Assembly: GCA_028283025.1 (NCBI GenBank)
Contig: JAPYNO010000010.1
Span: 1 to 64,000 of the forward strand
Origin: Pseudomonadales bacterium
Lineage (GTDB): Bacteria > Pseudomonadota > Gammaproteobacteria > Pseudomonadales > Azotimanducaceae
DNA: 64,000 nt
Direction: 5' to 3'
Part shown: piece by piece, positions 18,567 through 27,292 of the stretch
Position numbering within the stretch: the stretch's first letter is position 1
Layout of the letters: every line of letters starts with the position of its first letter
Notes under the pieces: model-generated
What the model was told of the DNA's origin: nothing
The model's input: the letters and a program-made list of their open reading frames with translations, nothing else
Database searches by the model: none
Translations under genes and position numbers: made by a program

Positions 18567-18818
18567 CTAGGGCCTGTTAACACTATGCCTGCCGACGCTG
18601 TTGTTCCCTGTGCAAAAGCCGAAAATGCGAAGTTGAATGTCCCAAAAGCTCCCACTCCGGCCCTTGCACAGGGAACCACCCGTTGGGCCGGCCCCGTTTT
18701 CCGCCAGCCTTCGTTCTCGCTCGCTCATGTGGGGTAGGCCACACAGCGCTCACTCGGCCTTGTCTGACGAAAAACGGGACTCGGCAGCGTCAGCACGCAT
18801 AGTGTTAACAGGCCCTAG
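18567..18818 (+). mobile_element. MITE-like element with 18-bp perfect terminal inverted repeats
   Basis: Perfect terminal inverted repeats GGCCTGTTAACACTATGC (18571-18588) and its complement (18797-18814) bound a 244-bp segment, flanked on both sides by CTAG (18567-18570, 18815-18818), a likely 4-bp target duplication. A second, internal 13-bp inverted repeat (GTTCCCTGTGCAA / TTGCACAGGGAAC) lies near one end. There is no coding frame of note. Small size, inverted ends and short duplication fit a miniature element mobilised in trans by a transposase; the CTAG target and end sequence suggest an IS5-family parent, but that is inference. The right-hand CTAG supplies the TAG stop of miaB. Confidence 0.8.
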
Positions 18819-20149
18819 AAGCCTGAGTACAGCGCCCCACGCAACGAATTCGGTAGCGCTTCGCGAATCACCACATCGGTGAATTCTCCAATCAGCGCGT
18901 CCGAATCAGCGCGGAAATTAACCACCCGGTTGCACTCAGTTCGGCCTTGAAGCTGGCCTAGGTCTCGCTTTGAGCGGCCTGTGACCAGCACCTGTTGGCG
19001 GCTGCCGACCAGTGCGTTTGCATGATTCTCCGCCTGCGTTCGCAGTTGCCTCTGCAAGATTGCAAGACGGTGGCTGCGTACTGCCTTCGGCGTGTCATCG
19101 CTGAGCGACGCTGCGGGCGTTCCCGGGCGCGGACTGAACAAAAAGCTGAACGAGGTATCGAAATTGAGCTGCTTGACGAGATTGAGCGTCGCCTCAAAGT
19201 CCTCGTCCGCCTCTCCTGGGTAGCCGACAATAAAGTCCGACGAGAGGCTGATCTGTGGTCGAACGGCTCGCAACGCCGCGATCTTGGCCTTGTATTCGAT
19301 CACGGTATGCCCACGCTTCATGCGCGCGAGCACGCGATCAGAGCCACTTTGAACGGGCAGGTGCAAGTGATTGACGAGCTTAGGAATGTCGCGATAGGCA
19401 TCGACCAAGTTCATGTTGAATTCGAGCGGATGCGACGTGGTGAAGCGAATGCGCGCAATGCCTTCGATCTCAGCGACGTAGTAGAGCAGTTCGGCGAGGT
19501 CTGCTGTATCGCCTTCGATTGGGCCGCGATAGGCATTGACGTTTTGACCGAGCAGCGTCACTTCACGAACGCCGCGCGCCGCAAGAGCGCGAACTTCGTC
19601 GAGCACATCCTCGACAGGCCGGCTCACCTCAAGCCCGCGCGTATAGGGCACCACGCAAAAGCTGCAGAACTTGCTACAGCCTTCCATGATGGTGACAAAC
19701 GCCGTCGGGCCGCGCACGCCGGGCGGCGGCAGACTGTCGAACTTATCAATAAAAGGAAAGCTGACATCAATGATTGGTCGAGCGTCCTCTGCGCGTGCCC
19801 GATCGACCATATGCGGCAGCTTGTGCAGCGTTTGCGGGCCGAACACCAAGTCCACGAACGGCGCACGCACGTGAATCTCGGCACCTTCTTGGCTAGCAAC
19901 GCAGCCGCCGACGCCGATGAGGAGTTCCGGGTTGGCTTTCTTCAACGCCCGCCACCTGCCAATAGCGCTAAACACCTTTTCTTGAGCCTTCTCTCGAATC
20001 GAGCAGGTGTTGATAATCAAGAGGTCGGCCTGCGCAGGGTCGTCGGTGTCCTCAAAGCCATGGCTTGCGCGCAAGGCGTCGCGCATACGATCAGAATCGT
20101 ATTCGTTCATTTGGCACCCTTGGGTAACGATGTAGAGGCGCGGCGGCAA
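18815..20149 (-). CDS. miaB: tRNA-2-methylthio-N6-isopentenyladenosine synthase
   Basis: 444 residues. The N-terminal methylthiotransferase domain has the three cluster cysteines C12 ([10 protein letters not shown]), C49 (NTCSIREKA) and C83 (GGCVASQEG). The radical-SAM motif is C158, C162, C165 ([10 protein letters not shown]). The C-terminal TRAM domain ends in GALYSGF. It converts i6A37 to ms2i6A37 in tRNAs reading UNN codons, using two 4Fe-4S clusters. In most gammaproteobacteria it is followed directly by phoH; here a MITE begins at its stop codon and a 4-kb island follows. The reading frame is full length despite the insertion. Confidence 0.97.
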   Translation of the reverse strand: MPPRLYIVTQGCQMNEYDSDRMRDALRASHGFEDTDDPAQADLLIINTCSIREKAQEKVFSAIGRWRALKKANPELLIGVGGCVASQEGAEIHVRAPFVDLVFGPQTLHKLPHMVDRARAEDARPIIDVSFPFIDKFDSLPPPGVRGPTAFVTIMEGCSKFCSFCVVPYTRGLEVSRPVEDVLDEVRALAARGVREVTLLGQNVNAYRGPIEGDTADLAELLYYVAEIEGIARIRFTTSHPLEFNMNLVDAYRDIPKLVNHLHLPVQSGSDRVLARMKRGHTVIEYKAKIAALRAVRPQISLSSDFIVGYPGEADEDFEATLNLVKQLNFDTSFSFLFSPRPGTPAASLSDDTPKAVRSHRLAILQRQLRTQAENHANALVGSRQQVLVTGRSKRDLGQLQGRTECNRVVNFRADSDALIGEFTDVVIREALPNSLRGALYSGF

Positions 20150-20249
20150 GTAAAATGCGCTTCAAGTGCTGTGAGGCGGGCAATTATAGACAGTCTCCCA
20201 CAAGGCTTCGCGTGGTTTTCGCAAACTCCGCGCTTGGCAGTGTGCTTGC

Positions 20250-21293
20250 ATGGAGGCTGTTTTCAGACAAGCGAGCGCGATGACCAATTCCCATATCGCC
20301 ATCCTCAATGCCCTGCTCTCCAATAGACTTCACAACGCGAAGGATCGCCGAAGGCATCTCAATGAGCGGCCAAGGACTGTGCGGGCGAGCAAAGAAACCG
20401 AGCAAGTCATACGCGCCTGCGAACGCCTTGGTCTCCATATGCTGACCACTGACGATGCGCGCTTTCCCGCACGGCTCGCCGAGATTCCCGACCCGCCGTT
20501 GCTGCTGTTCGTGCAAGGCTCAATTCAATCCTTGGGTGCGGACTCGCTCGCCATCGTCGGTGGACGCGAAGCGAGCGGCGCCGGGCAGCGTTTTGCGACT
20601 ATGGTCGCGCAGCAACTTTCCGATGCGGGCCTCGCTATCGTCAGCGGGCTCGCACTCGGCATCGACACCGCCGCGCATATCGGCGCATTGAAGGGGGCAT
20701 CGCCGACTATCGCGGTGCTCGGCAGCGGGCATGAACGTCTTTATCCAGCCAGAAACACTTCACTCGCGCATACAATCGTTCAGCAAGGCGGCGTCATCGT
20801 CAGCGAGTACCCGCCGCACTTCGGGCCGACGCGCTATCGCTTTCCAGAACGCAATCGAATCGTCAGCGGCCTCGCCCTCGGTACGCTCGTCATTGAAGCG
20901 CGCGCAAAGAGCGGCAGTCTCATCACCGCGAGCTATGCGCTTGAGCAGGGGCGCGAAGTGATGGCTGTGCCGGGCCCGGTCAGCAGTCACCTCTCTCGCG
21001 GCGGGCACGCGCTCATACGCGATGGCGCAGCGCTTATTGAGAATGCCGAAGATGTCCTGTCTGCACTTGGGTTCTCTCGCGATGTCCGGCAAGAGGAAAC
21101 TTCTGCAGAGAAGCTTGGCCCGACCGAGCAGCGCGTGCTCGACGCGCTCGACTTCACAGGCACGGCCTTCGATGTGGTGGTGAAGCGCACTGGGCTGAGT
21201 ACCGAGGTGCTCTTACAGTCGCTGCTCAACCTCGAACTCGCCGGGTTTGTGGAGAACGGCGCGAGAGGGTATATTCGCGCCTCCACTCACTAA
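20250..21293 (+). CDS. dprA: DNA processing protein DprA (Smf)
   Basis: 347 residues; an ATG at 20280 (MTNSHIAIL) is an alternative start. The Rossmann-like DprA core is present: LAIVGGREASGAGQR, GLAIVSGLALGIDTAAH, AVLGSGHERLYPARN, IVSEYPPHFGP, FPERNRIVSGLALGTLVIEA and SGSLITASYALEQGREVMAVPG. The C-terminal 70 residues form the DML1-like winged helix (LLNLELAGFVE). DprA loads RecA onto incoming single strands in natural transformation. The first 40 residues diverge from the usual SAM domain. It is the first gene of a dprA-purE-tsaC-aroE run. Confidence 0.95.
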   Translation: MEAVFRQASAMTNSHIAILNALLSNRLHNAKDRRRHLNERPRTVRASKETEQVIRACERLGLHMLTTDDARFPARLAEIPDPPLLLFVQGSIQSLGADSLAIVGGREASGAGQRFATMVAQQLSDAGLAIVSGLALGIDTAAHIGALKGASPTIAVLGSGHERLYPARNTSLAHTIVQQGGVIVSEYPPHFGPTRYRFPERNRIVSGLALGTLVIEARAKSGSLITASYALEQGREVMAVPGPVSSHLSRGGHALIRDGAALIENAEDVLSALGFSRDVRQEETSAEKLGPTEQRVLDALDFTGTAFDVVVKRTGLSTEVLLQSLLNLELAGFVENGARGYIRASTH

Positions 21294-21310
21294 CCTTATC
21301 AAGGAGCGAT

Positions 21311-21787
21311 ATGTCCTGGGTCTGCATTCTTATGGGCTCTCAAAACGACTGGACTGTCATGCGCCGCGCGAAGGAAGTGCTCGCGGGACTCGGTGTCAAC
21401 GCGGAAGCGCATGTGGCATCCGCGCACCGTACACCGGAGCGATTGCGCGGCATTATCAAGGATGCGGAAGCGCGGGATGTCGCGGCATTCATTTGCGGGG
21501 CTGGCATGGCCGCGCATCTTGCGGGCGCCGTCGCTGCGCACACGCTGCGCCCGGTCATCGGCGTACCGATTGCTTCGGGGGCGCTTTCCGGGTTCGATGC
21601 CGCGCTCTCGACAGTGCAGATGCCGCCGGGCATTCCGGTCGCGACCGTCGCAGTCGATGGTGCGCGCAATGCCGGTTTCTTGGCCGCGCAGATCATTGCC
21701 CTGCACAGCGACGAGGTAAAGGAGGCCCTCAAAAGCGACCGCGAAGCAGGCCAGCGCAAGGTCGAAACGGCAAAGCTTGAGGACTGA
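21311..21787 (+). CDS. purE: N5-carboxyaminoimidazole ribonucleotide mutase
   Basis: 158 residues. Class I PurE features are clear: ILMGSQNDWTVM (usually MGSxSD), SAHRTPERL, FICGAGMAAHLAGAVAA, VIGVPIASG and VQMPPGIPVATVAVDGARNAG. It converts N5-CAIR to CAIR in purine synthesis and normally works after PurK. No purK is adjacent, unlike the common purEK pairing. A RBS AAGGAG lies immediately upstream (21301-21306). The gene is flanked by dprA and tsaC with very short gaps. Confidence 0.96.
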   Translation: MSWVCILMGSQNDWTVMRRAKEVLAGLGVNAEAHVASAHRTPERLRGIIKDAEARDVAAFICGAGMAAHLAGAVAAHTLRPVIGVPIASGALSGFDAALSTVQMPPGIPVATVAVDGARNAGFLAAQIIALHSDEVKEALKSDREAGQRKVETAKLED

Positions 21788-21792
21788 CGCTT

Positions 21793-22383
21793 CTGACTTG
21801 GTTCCACGAACAACAGGCCGCGAGATGCCTTGTAGAGGGCGGCATCATCGCGCACGCCGCCGAAGGCGTTTGGGGACTTGCGTGTGACGCGCTCGACGAT
21901 GCTGCGATTGAAGCGCTCATTGCCCTCAAAGGGCGTTCGACCGGCAAGGGGCTGATCGTTGCGCTGGCGAGCGTGGAAGATGCCATGCCGTTCTTGGCAA
22001 CGCTAGAAGCATCACGCAAGCGAGAGGTCATCGCGTCTTGGCCTGGTCATGTGACTTGGCTTATTCCGGCACTTGCTCCAGAAACAAATGCCTTTGAGAT
22101 CAGCGAACTTGTGAGCGGAGACTCCGAACGTATTGCATTGCGGGTGCCTTCGCACGCGCAAATGCGGCGCGTCATCAACTTGGCTGGCGTGCCGATCATT
22201 TCCACATCAGCCAATCCATCGGGCGCGTTGCCCGCGCGTTCGGCGCTGCGTGTACGCCAGTATTTCGGCAATGCGCTTGATATGTTGCTGCCCGGTGCGC
22301 TTGGCGGTGCTACCGGCGCGAGCGAAATTCGCGACGCTGTCACGGGCAAGGTGTTGCGCGCCACCGGCAGAAGTCCTGCGTGA
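21793..22383 (+). CDS. tsaC: Threonylcarbamoyl-AMP synthase (YrdC/Sua5), probable CTG start
   Basis: The conserved TsaC N-terminus (LVEGGIIAHAAEGVWGLACD, then LKGRSTGKGLIV) is encoded from about 21793, but this frame contains no ATG, GTG or TTG between its upstream stop (21778) and a GTG at about 21970 that would remove 60 residues including the KxRxxxKG substrate-binding motif. A CTG at 21793 with AGGA nine bases upstream is the best initiation site and gives 196 residues. The C-terminal part includes PIISTSANPSGALPARS, typical of the family. The enzyme makes threonylcarbamoyl-AMP for tRNA t6A37. The 3' end overlaps aroE (GTGA). A base error in the sequence cannot be excluded. Confidence 0.85.
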   Translation: MTWFHEQQAARCLVEGGIIAHAAEGVWGLACDALDDAAIEALIALKGRSTGKGLIVALASVEDAMPFLATLEASRKREVIASWPGHVTWLIPALAPETNAFEISELVSGDSERIALRVPSHAQMRRVINLAGVPIISTSANPSGALPARSALRVRQYFGNALDMLLPGALGGATGASEIRDAVTGKVLRATGRSPA

Positions 22384-23204
22384 ACACGCCAGCTCGCTTC
22401 GCAGTGATCGGCAATCCGATCGCGCACAGTCTTTCACCCGATGTCCACGCCGCATTTGCGCGTGATTGCGGAGTCGATCTTGAGTACGAAAAACTATTCG
22501 CGCCCGAGGACGGCTTCGACGCAGCGGCAAGTCGCTTTTTCGAGACAGGCGGGCGCGGCATGAACGTCACAGCCCCCTTCAAGGGCGATGCCGCTGCCTG
22601 GGTGGACGAGCTCGATGAAAATGCGGCGCTGACCGAGTCGGTCAATACCATCGCCGTACTCACGGGCAGCAGAACGCGCGGCTACAGCACCGATGGCCCG
22701 GGGCTGGTGGCTGACCTCAAAACTCAGTGGGGATTGGCACTCACAGGACTTCGGGTGCTGGTCATCGGCGCTGGCGGCGCGAGTCGGGGGATTGTGCCCG
22801 CACTTCTTGCAGAAGGGCCGAAGCGGCTCGTCGTTGCAAATCGTACTTTTGCTAGGGCAGAAGCGCTTGCGAAGAAATTTTCGCACTTGAGCGACAGCGA
22901 GCTTGAAGCTCATTCGTTCGACCTTGATGAGGCTAGCTTCGATGTCGTGGTCAACGCGACTTCGGGTGATGTTCAGTCAGCTTCCGCGAATCTCGCACGC
23001 GCATTGAAAGGCGCACTCTGCTACGACCTCTCCTATGCCTTAGATCGAGACACAGCCTTTTGCAGCGAAGCAATGCATTTTGGCGCTCTTGAGGCGCGTA
23101 ACGGCCTCGGCATGCTCGTTTGGCAAGCCGCCTTGAGTTTCGAGATTTGGCACGGGGTGCTGCCTGACGCTGAGACGGTGCTAGCGGGACTTCGTCGTTC
23201 CTGA
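22380..23204 (+). CDS. aroE: Shikimate dehydrogenase
   Basis: 274 residues from a GTG overlapping the tsaC stop. The substrate-binding half carries IGNPIAHSLSPDVHAAF and GMNVTAPFKGDA (catalytic Lys; Ala replaces the usual Leu in NVTLPFK). NTIAV and STDGPGLVADL follow, then the NADP-binding GAGGASRGIVPALL with NRTFARAEAL. The C-terminus ends GLGMLVWQAALSFEIWHG. It reduces 3-dehydroshikimate with NADPH in aromatic amino-acid synthesis. The tsaC-aroE overlap is a common gammaproteobacterial arrangement. Confidence 0.96.
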   Translation: MNTPARFAVIGNPIAHSLSPDVHAAFARDCGVDLEYEKLFAPEDGFDAAASRFFETGGRGMNVTAPFKGDAAAWVDELDENAALTESVNTIAVLTGSRTRGYSTDGPGLVADLKTQWGLALTGLRVLVIGAGGASRGIVPALLAEGPKRLVVANRTFARAEALAKKFSHLSDSELEAHSFDLDEASFDVVVNATSGDVQSASANLARALKGALCYDLSYALDRDTAFCSEAMHFGALEARNGLGMLVWQAALSFEIWHGVLPDAETVLAGLRRS

Positions 23205-23268
23205 AACTCAGTGTGTTTCCACAAGGAGGCGCGGCACTATTTCCGCAGCGCGAATTCCTCTACCCGCA

Positions 23269-23679
23269 TCAATCATCCTGCGCAAGCCGCAACCAATTTT
23301 CGACTTCAAGTTCAGGCACACGACGAAACTCGCGCTCATTGCCTGTCACCAATGTCGCCCCGATACTTAAGGCGTGACTGGCAATCAAAAGATTGTTCGC
23401 ACCAATTAACTTCCCTTGAATGGTCAGCTCGTGCCTGATACGCCCATAGCATGCACCAGCGTCTGCTGAATAGGATTGGATGTTAAGTTTGAACAAAAAC
23501 TCTCGCAGCACCGCCGCATTGCGCTCGACATGCGAGGAGTGAGCGACTCCAAAGCAGAGTTCCGCGTGGGTGATTGAGGAGATGCATATCTGCGAAGCGT
23601 TCTCAACGAACTTCCGCCCCAAGACCTCGTCTCGATGATTCATGACGAATATGCAAGTATCCGTATCAAGCATGAACAT
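23269..23679 (-). CDS. vapC: VapC-type PIN-domain ribonuclease toxin
   Basis: 136 residues from the ATG at 23679 (MFMLDTDTCIFVM), which overlaps the vapB stop. PIN acidic residues are placed as expected: D in MLDTDT, E in ITHAELCFGV, D in SADAGACYGRIRHEL, and the later GANNLLIASHAL and LVTGNEREF segments. The second acidic position in the GxNDLxIAA-like motif is Asn (GANNLL) instead of Asp, which might reduce metal binding. VapC toxins cleave tRNA or rRNA. It forms a complete toxin-antitoxin pair with the gene just upstream. Confidence 0.9.
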   Translation of the reverse strand: MFMLDTDTCIFVMNHRDEVLGRKFVENASQICISSITHAELCFGVAHSSHVERNAAVLREFLFKLNIQSYSADAGACYGRIRHELTIQGKLIGANNLLIASHALSIGATLVTGNEREFRRVPELEVENWLRLAQDD

Positions 23680-23921
23680 CAGCGGAGTGCTTCGCGTTGT
23701 TCTAGTAGCGGCTGCTCGCGTGCTGGTAGCGATGCCCGCGACTTCGATTGAAAGAAAGCCTCCCAATCTTTGCCTTGTGGCCTCAGCGTCAACTCGTCGC
23801 CCCGCTTAATCACCTCAACTTCAGCGATATCGAAACGACATGCCGCAGGCAGTCGAACAGCCTGACTTCGTCCACTCCAAAAGACCTTCGCAACCCCTTT
23901 GTAATCCGCCTGCGCTTCCAT
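23679..23921 (-). CDS. vapB: VapB antitoxin, AbrB/MazE-like
   Basis: 80 residues from the ATG at 23921; a longer frame to 23972 exists but adds atypical sequence. The N-terminal AbrB-like swapped-hairpin motif is clear (KVFWSGRSQAVRLPAACRF then VEVIKRGDELTLRPQ), the DNA-binding part of VapB. The C-terminal 30 residues would wrap the toxin. The stop overlaps the vapC start (ATGA), the standard coupling. Between 23922 and 24068 I see no gene. Confidence 0.9.
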   Translation of the reverse strand: MEAQADYKGVAKVFWSGRSQAVRLPAACRFDIAEVEVIKRGDELTLRPQGKDWEAFFQSKSRASLPAREQPLLEQREALR

Positions 23922-24068
23922 GTCGATTTCCTCCGCGGCTTTCGAGCAATTCAAGGACATGTAGTATATCAAGAGATATATCAGTTCGCGGAAGCATCTA
24001 GGCGTTGCTCAAGAGCTTCTTGAATCTGCACCAGTCAAAGGCAGCGGCATGAGAGTACGCCGCGCCTT

Positions 24069-24635
24069 TCAAGCTTGTTGAACGCGCTCCAACCGCTCCC
24101 TCAGCCATAGCAGCAACGGAATAGCCAAGAGCCAGACGGCGGCCACGGCAAGCAGACCGAAGGGAGCAGGCGCGAGCGTCAGTGCGCCGAGCGCCTCGCC
24201 CGCGCGATACGCAAGCGGCGCGAATATGGCGCCAGCGGCAAGCCCGAGCACGAAACGGCCGCGAAGCCAGTTCATGCTATGCCGAAGCGTGGCGGCAAAT
24301 GCCATCCAAAGCGCGACCATCCAAGGCGTTGTCGGCAAGGCAGCGCCCACGCCCGGAGGAAATTCCATGAACCCGGCAACAATGAGTGCGCTATCGCACA
24401 GATAGCCGACCAAGGCCGCACCTAAGATCAACTTGAGTTCGAGCAATCGCTGTGCGCTCAGTGACTGCTTGCTTCCGTCCAAATCCTGCAGGGTTACAAC
24501 GTGTATCAGCAGCCAAGCGAGAGCTATGATTGGCCCGATCAGCGGATAGCCATTTGCCGCGCCCAACGCGCAGGCCCACCAAGTTGCTTGGAATCCAAGG
24601 AAGTTGGCAATGCTGCGGACAATTCGTGAAGACAT
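24069..24635 (-). CDS. DUF2878 membrane protein
   Basis: 188 residues from the ATG at 24635. About five to six hydrophobic helices are visible; the N-terminus NFLGFQATWWACALGAANG is the typical DUF2878 signature, and CDSALIVAGFMEFPPG and PTTPWMVALWMAFAATL follow. The family consists of inner-membrane proteins without known function. Its neighbours (vapBC and the AAA/HNH pair) do not inform its role. Confidence 0.8.
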   Translation of the reverse strand: MSSRIVRSIANFLGFQATWWACALGAANGYPLIGPIIALAWLLIHVVTLQDLDGSKQSLSAQRLLELKLILGAALVGYLCDSALIVAGFMEFPPGVGAALPTTPWMVALWMAFAATLRHSMNWLRGRFVLGLAAGAIFAPLAYRAGEALGALTLAPAPFGLLAVAAVWLLAIPLLLWLRERLERVQQA

Positions 24636-24749
24636 GATGCTTTTAGGACGGAGCGCTCGACACGCACATAGCATCTCACACTTGGCCTATCTCTGACGCC
24701 GTGCATTGCGGTTAGAATTCATGTCCAGAAAATTAAAAACATCAAGCGA

Positions 24750-26021
24750 GTGGAAAACACGCTCAGCGAAGACAACAGAGAAGCTCTCAAAACCTTTTTG
24801 GATCGGCGAGACCGTGGGGCTGCCTTCCGCTTTGTTGGACGAGCGCAGATACTCCATACCATTGAGCGACAGTTGCGGCTCACCCGCGAGGAAGGCAGGA
24901 GTCTGCCGAATGCTGATGTGGTGCAAGGACCGCCAGGCAGCGGCAAGTCTGTCTTGCTCGAAGAGCTGAGAAAGCGCTATCAAGACTCAGACGCAGTTGT
25001 GCCTGTGATGCTTCTCGGCGAAGACATGAACAATCAAGTGAGTGTGGCGAGGGCGTTCATAGAAGCCTGTGGGATCAATGCCGCGGTGCTTGATGATGCG
25101 AAAAGCGAGACGGTGTCGGGGTCGCTAGGATTCACCTGGCTTGGCGGAGAGAGAGGCTCGCACACAGGTCAATTGTCAGCGTCTGAGCGAATTCAATCGG
25201 GCGCATTAAGCGTTTGGTCGGCGCTTAACCTTTATCTTCAAGGCTTGACAGACAAGACGTTTCTCGTGCTTGTAGACGAAACACAGCGACTGAGTGCCGA
25301 TACCGATGCAGGCAAGAATCTCAGCGCAATCAAATTAGCTGATGGAAACACTGAAAGAATCCAGACATGCGCTGTGTTCGGTGGTCTGTCTGACACATCG
25401 GCGAGACTCAAGCGATTTGGCGCTTCTCCAAGGAAGGCAGCTGGGTCAACCCATCAATTGGCTGCATTCGAACCGCAAGAGGTGTTTGAGCTCGTGAGCG
25501 CCTTCTTGGCACATGAGCCGTTCGGTCTCGACGCACTGCCACTTAACCATGAAGCCACTGCCGAGAAAATTATCAAAATGAGCGACTGCTATCCTCGGCA
25601 TGTACAAGGATATTTGAACGGATTGGCGCAAGCATTCTGTGAACAACCCTCGATTGATTTGAATAGGGCGTTTGAACTTGGGAGGGAGCACCGAGTCAGT
25701 TTCTACGAAGAGATTGTTCGAGACGCAGAGCTTCGGGACTTTCAAAGCGTGATTGGTGATGTTGTGCAATCGAGAAATCTGGATGCGCCTTTTGGTTTTG
25801 AAGATATCGCAGAGGTCGCAAAAGCACGTTTCGGCATGGCGCGGGGCGAGGTTTGGGATAACGTTGAACGCGCCATTCACAGCGGGGTACTTGAGCCAGA
25901 TCCAGATCAACCCGGGCTTGGTACGCCTCTGAGATTTCCCGTGCCATCTTTTCGAACATATGTTTTGTCGGGTTGCGATAGAGCGCTGACGCTGAAATTA
26001 CTTCGTGACGTTGAAGAATGA
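24750..26021 (+). CDS. AAA ATPase (AAA_16/ORC-like) of a two-gene module with an HNH nuclease
   Basis: 423 residues from a GTG at 24750 (no ATG is available near the N-terminus). A box RFVGRAQIL (27-35) precedes Walker A GPPGSGKS (60-67) and Walker B FLVLVDETQ (171-179); a sensor-like VFGGLSDTSARLKRFG follows. The last 100 residues look like a winged helix (FGFEDIAEVAKARFG and FPVPSFRTYVLS). This is the build of STAND/ORC-like ATPases that sense a signal and activate a partner. The stop overlaps the start of the HNH gene (ATGA), so the two are made together. I do not recognise the family by name. A role in phage defence is inference. Confidence 0.82.
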   Translation: MENTLSEDNREALKTFLDRRDRGAAFRFVGRAQILHTIERQLRLTREEGRSLPNADVVQGPPGSGKSVLLEELRKRYQDSDAVVPVMLLGEDMNNQVSVARAFIEACGINAAVLDDAKSETVSGSLGFTWLGGERGSHTGQLSASERIQSGALSVWSALNLYLQGLTDKTFLVLVDETQRLSADTDAGKNLSAIKLADGNTERIQTCAVFGGLSDTSARLKRFGASPRKAAGSTHQLAAFEPQEVFELVSAFLAHEPFGLDALPLNHEATAEKIIKMSDCYPRHVQGYLNGLAQAFCEQPSIDLNRAFELGREHRVSFYEEIVRDAELRDFQSVIGDVVQSRNLDAPFGFEDIAEVAKARFGMARGEVWDNVERAIHSGVLEPDPDQPGLGTPLRFPVPSFRTYVLSGCDRALTLKLLRDVEE

Positions 26022-27292
26022 CACATCTGAGGTGCTTGACTCTCGATGGCATTGGCCGGTTCAAGCAATATCTCGATCAACTAAGGCGCGAAAGGCGTTC
26101 CTCGCCGCCATTGGAAATACTGGCTGACCCCTCTTATTCAAGGCCATGCAGCCTTGGCGAAGTCACTATAGAACCTCGAAGCTTCGCGAGCCGGAGAGAA
26201 TTCGCAGCGTACATTGACGAGAGGCTTCAACAAGCTGGCATCCTTGAGGATGCCGACGAACTTGGAATGTGGGAATGGCTGTCGCTTTTCTATTTTGACG
26301 AGGTGTGCCCAGTCAATCGCAAAGGGGAGCGAACGTCTGGTGTGAGTGGTCGTCACCTGCTCGAAGATGCGGATGCCAGACGTCGTCACCGCCACCTTCT
26401 GCGTGGCCCCTATATGCTGTGGCGCCGCTTTGACGGCGGGACGAACGGCGAATTAGACCTTCTGTTGTCCGATGCCTTGCCAGTACACAGCATCGCCGCG
26501 ACCCACCTCGTCGAGCGGCAGCGATTGATGTCTAGCCAAGGCGTTTTGACCGCGGCCAGCCACCTCTATATGCATCCATCATCCGGGAAGCGCCGAAGAG
26601 GATACTCTCACGAATCGAATGGTCTTCGCGCCTTCTGTCGATTTCTCAACAACCTGCCCGACTGTTTCGATCTTGCCAGCCTGTCAACCGACACAATCAT
26701 GGCACTGCTCCCGGAGACGTTCTCGACGTGGCTGGGCAGCGCCGAAAAGCAGCAGGACACTCATATTGAGTCTTTTCAAAGACTCAGGGAAGTTGGCGCG
26801 CTGCATGACAACCGATCTGTCGCTCGCGACTTGGGAGAGCTACTCACTGAAGTCAATGCAAGAGAGATGACTGAGCGTGAAATTACGGTTCGGTCTGGCA
26901 TATTTCGGACGGCGGTGGTCGCTGCTTATGATTCTCAATGCGCCATATCGGGACTCGGAATTCGACACGCCGATGGCAGTGACACGGGATTCCACTTCGA
27001 AGTCGAGGCGGCTCACATTATCCCGGTTAGCCGTGGCGGTGCAGACTTGGTGCAGAATGGATTGGCGCTCAACCGAACGATCCATTGGGCGTTCGACCGC
27101 GGCATGATTTGGATCGATGGCAATCTACGCATCCACCTTTCAAGGGAAGTCAGCACTGATTCACGCAATCATTGGCTACAACAGTTTCAAGATGATCATC
27201 TCAAGGCACCAGCACTTGAGCAACATCTTCCGAGCCGAGAGGCATTGCGTTGGCACGCCCTCAACATTGGCGATGCCGATGAATTCTCCTAA
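26018..27292 (+). CDS. HNH endonuclease domain protein, effector partner of the upstream ATPase
   Basis: 424 residues; the ATG overlaps the ATPase stop by four bases. The C-terminal third is an HNH_2-type nuclease: YDSQCAISGLGIR, then EVEAAHIIPVSRGGADLVQNGLALNRTIHWAFDRGMIWID, carrying the AH, N and H metal-ligand/catalytic positions. The N-terminal 280 residues are unlike any family I can name; they include WEWLSLFYFDEVCPV and a conserved-looking RGPYMLWRRF. This probably provides the contact to the ATPase or a ligand sensor. The 3' end overlaps the convergent aquaporin by four bases. The gene is full length with no sign of decay, unlike the R-M genes around it. Confidence 0.85.
   Translation: MTHLRCLTLDGIGRFKQYLDQLRRERRSSPPLEILADPSYSRPCSLGEVTIEPRSFASRREFAAYIDERLQQAGILEDADELGMWEWLSLFYFDEVCPVNRKGERTSGVSGRHLLEDADARRRHRHLLRGPYMLWRRFDGGTNGELDLLLSDALPVHSIAATHLVERQRLMSSQGVLTAASHLYMHPSSGKRRRGYSHESNGLRAFCRFLNNLPDCFDLASLSTDTIMALLPETFSTWLGSAEKQQDTHIESFQRLREVGALHDNRSVARDLGELLTEVNAREMTEREITVRSGIFRTAVVAAYDSQCAISGLGIRHADGSDTGFHFEVEAAHIIPVSRGGADLVQNGLALNRTIHWAFDRGMIWIDGNLRIHLSREVSTDSRNHWLQQFQDDHLKAPALEQHLPSREALRWHALNIGDADEFS

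Noticed and set aside
18995..20326. 443-codon open frame on the plus strand opposite miaB
   Set aside because: It is entirely antisense to a well-conserved gene, has no recognisable motifs and reflects codon bias of the other strand.
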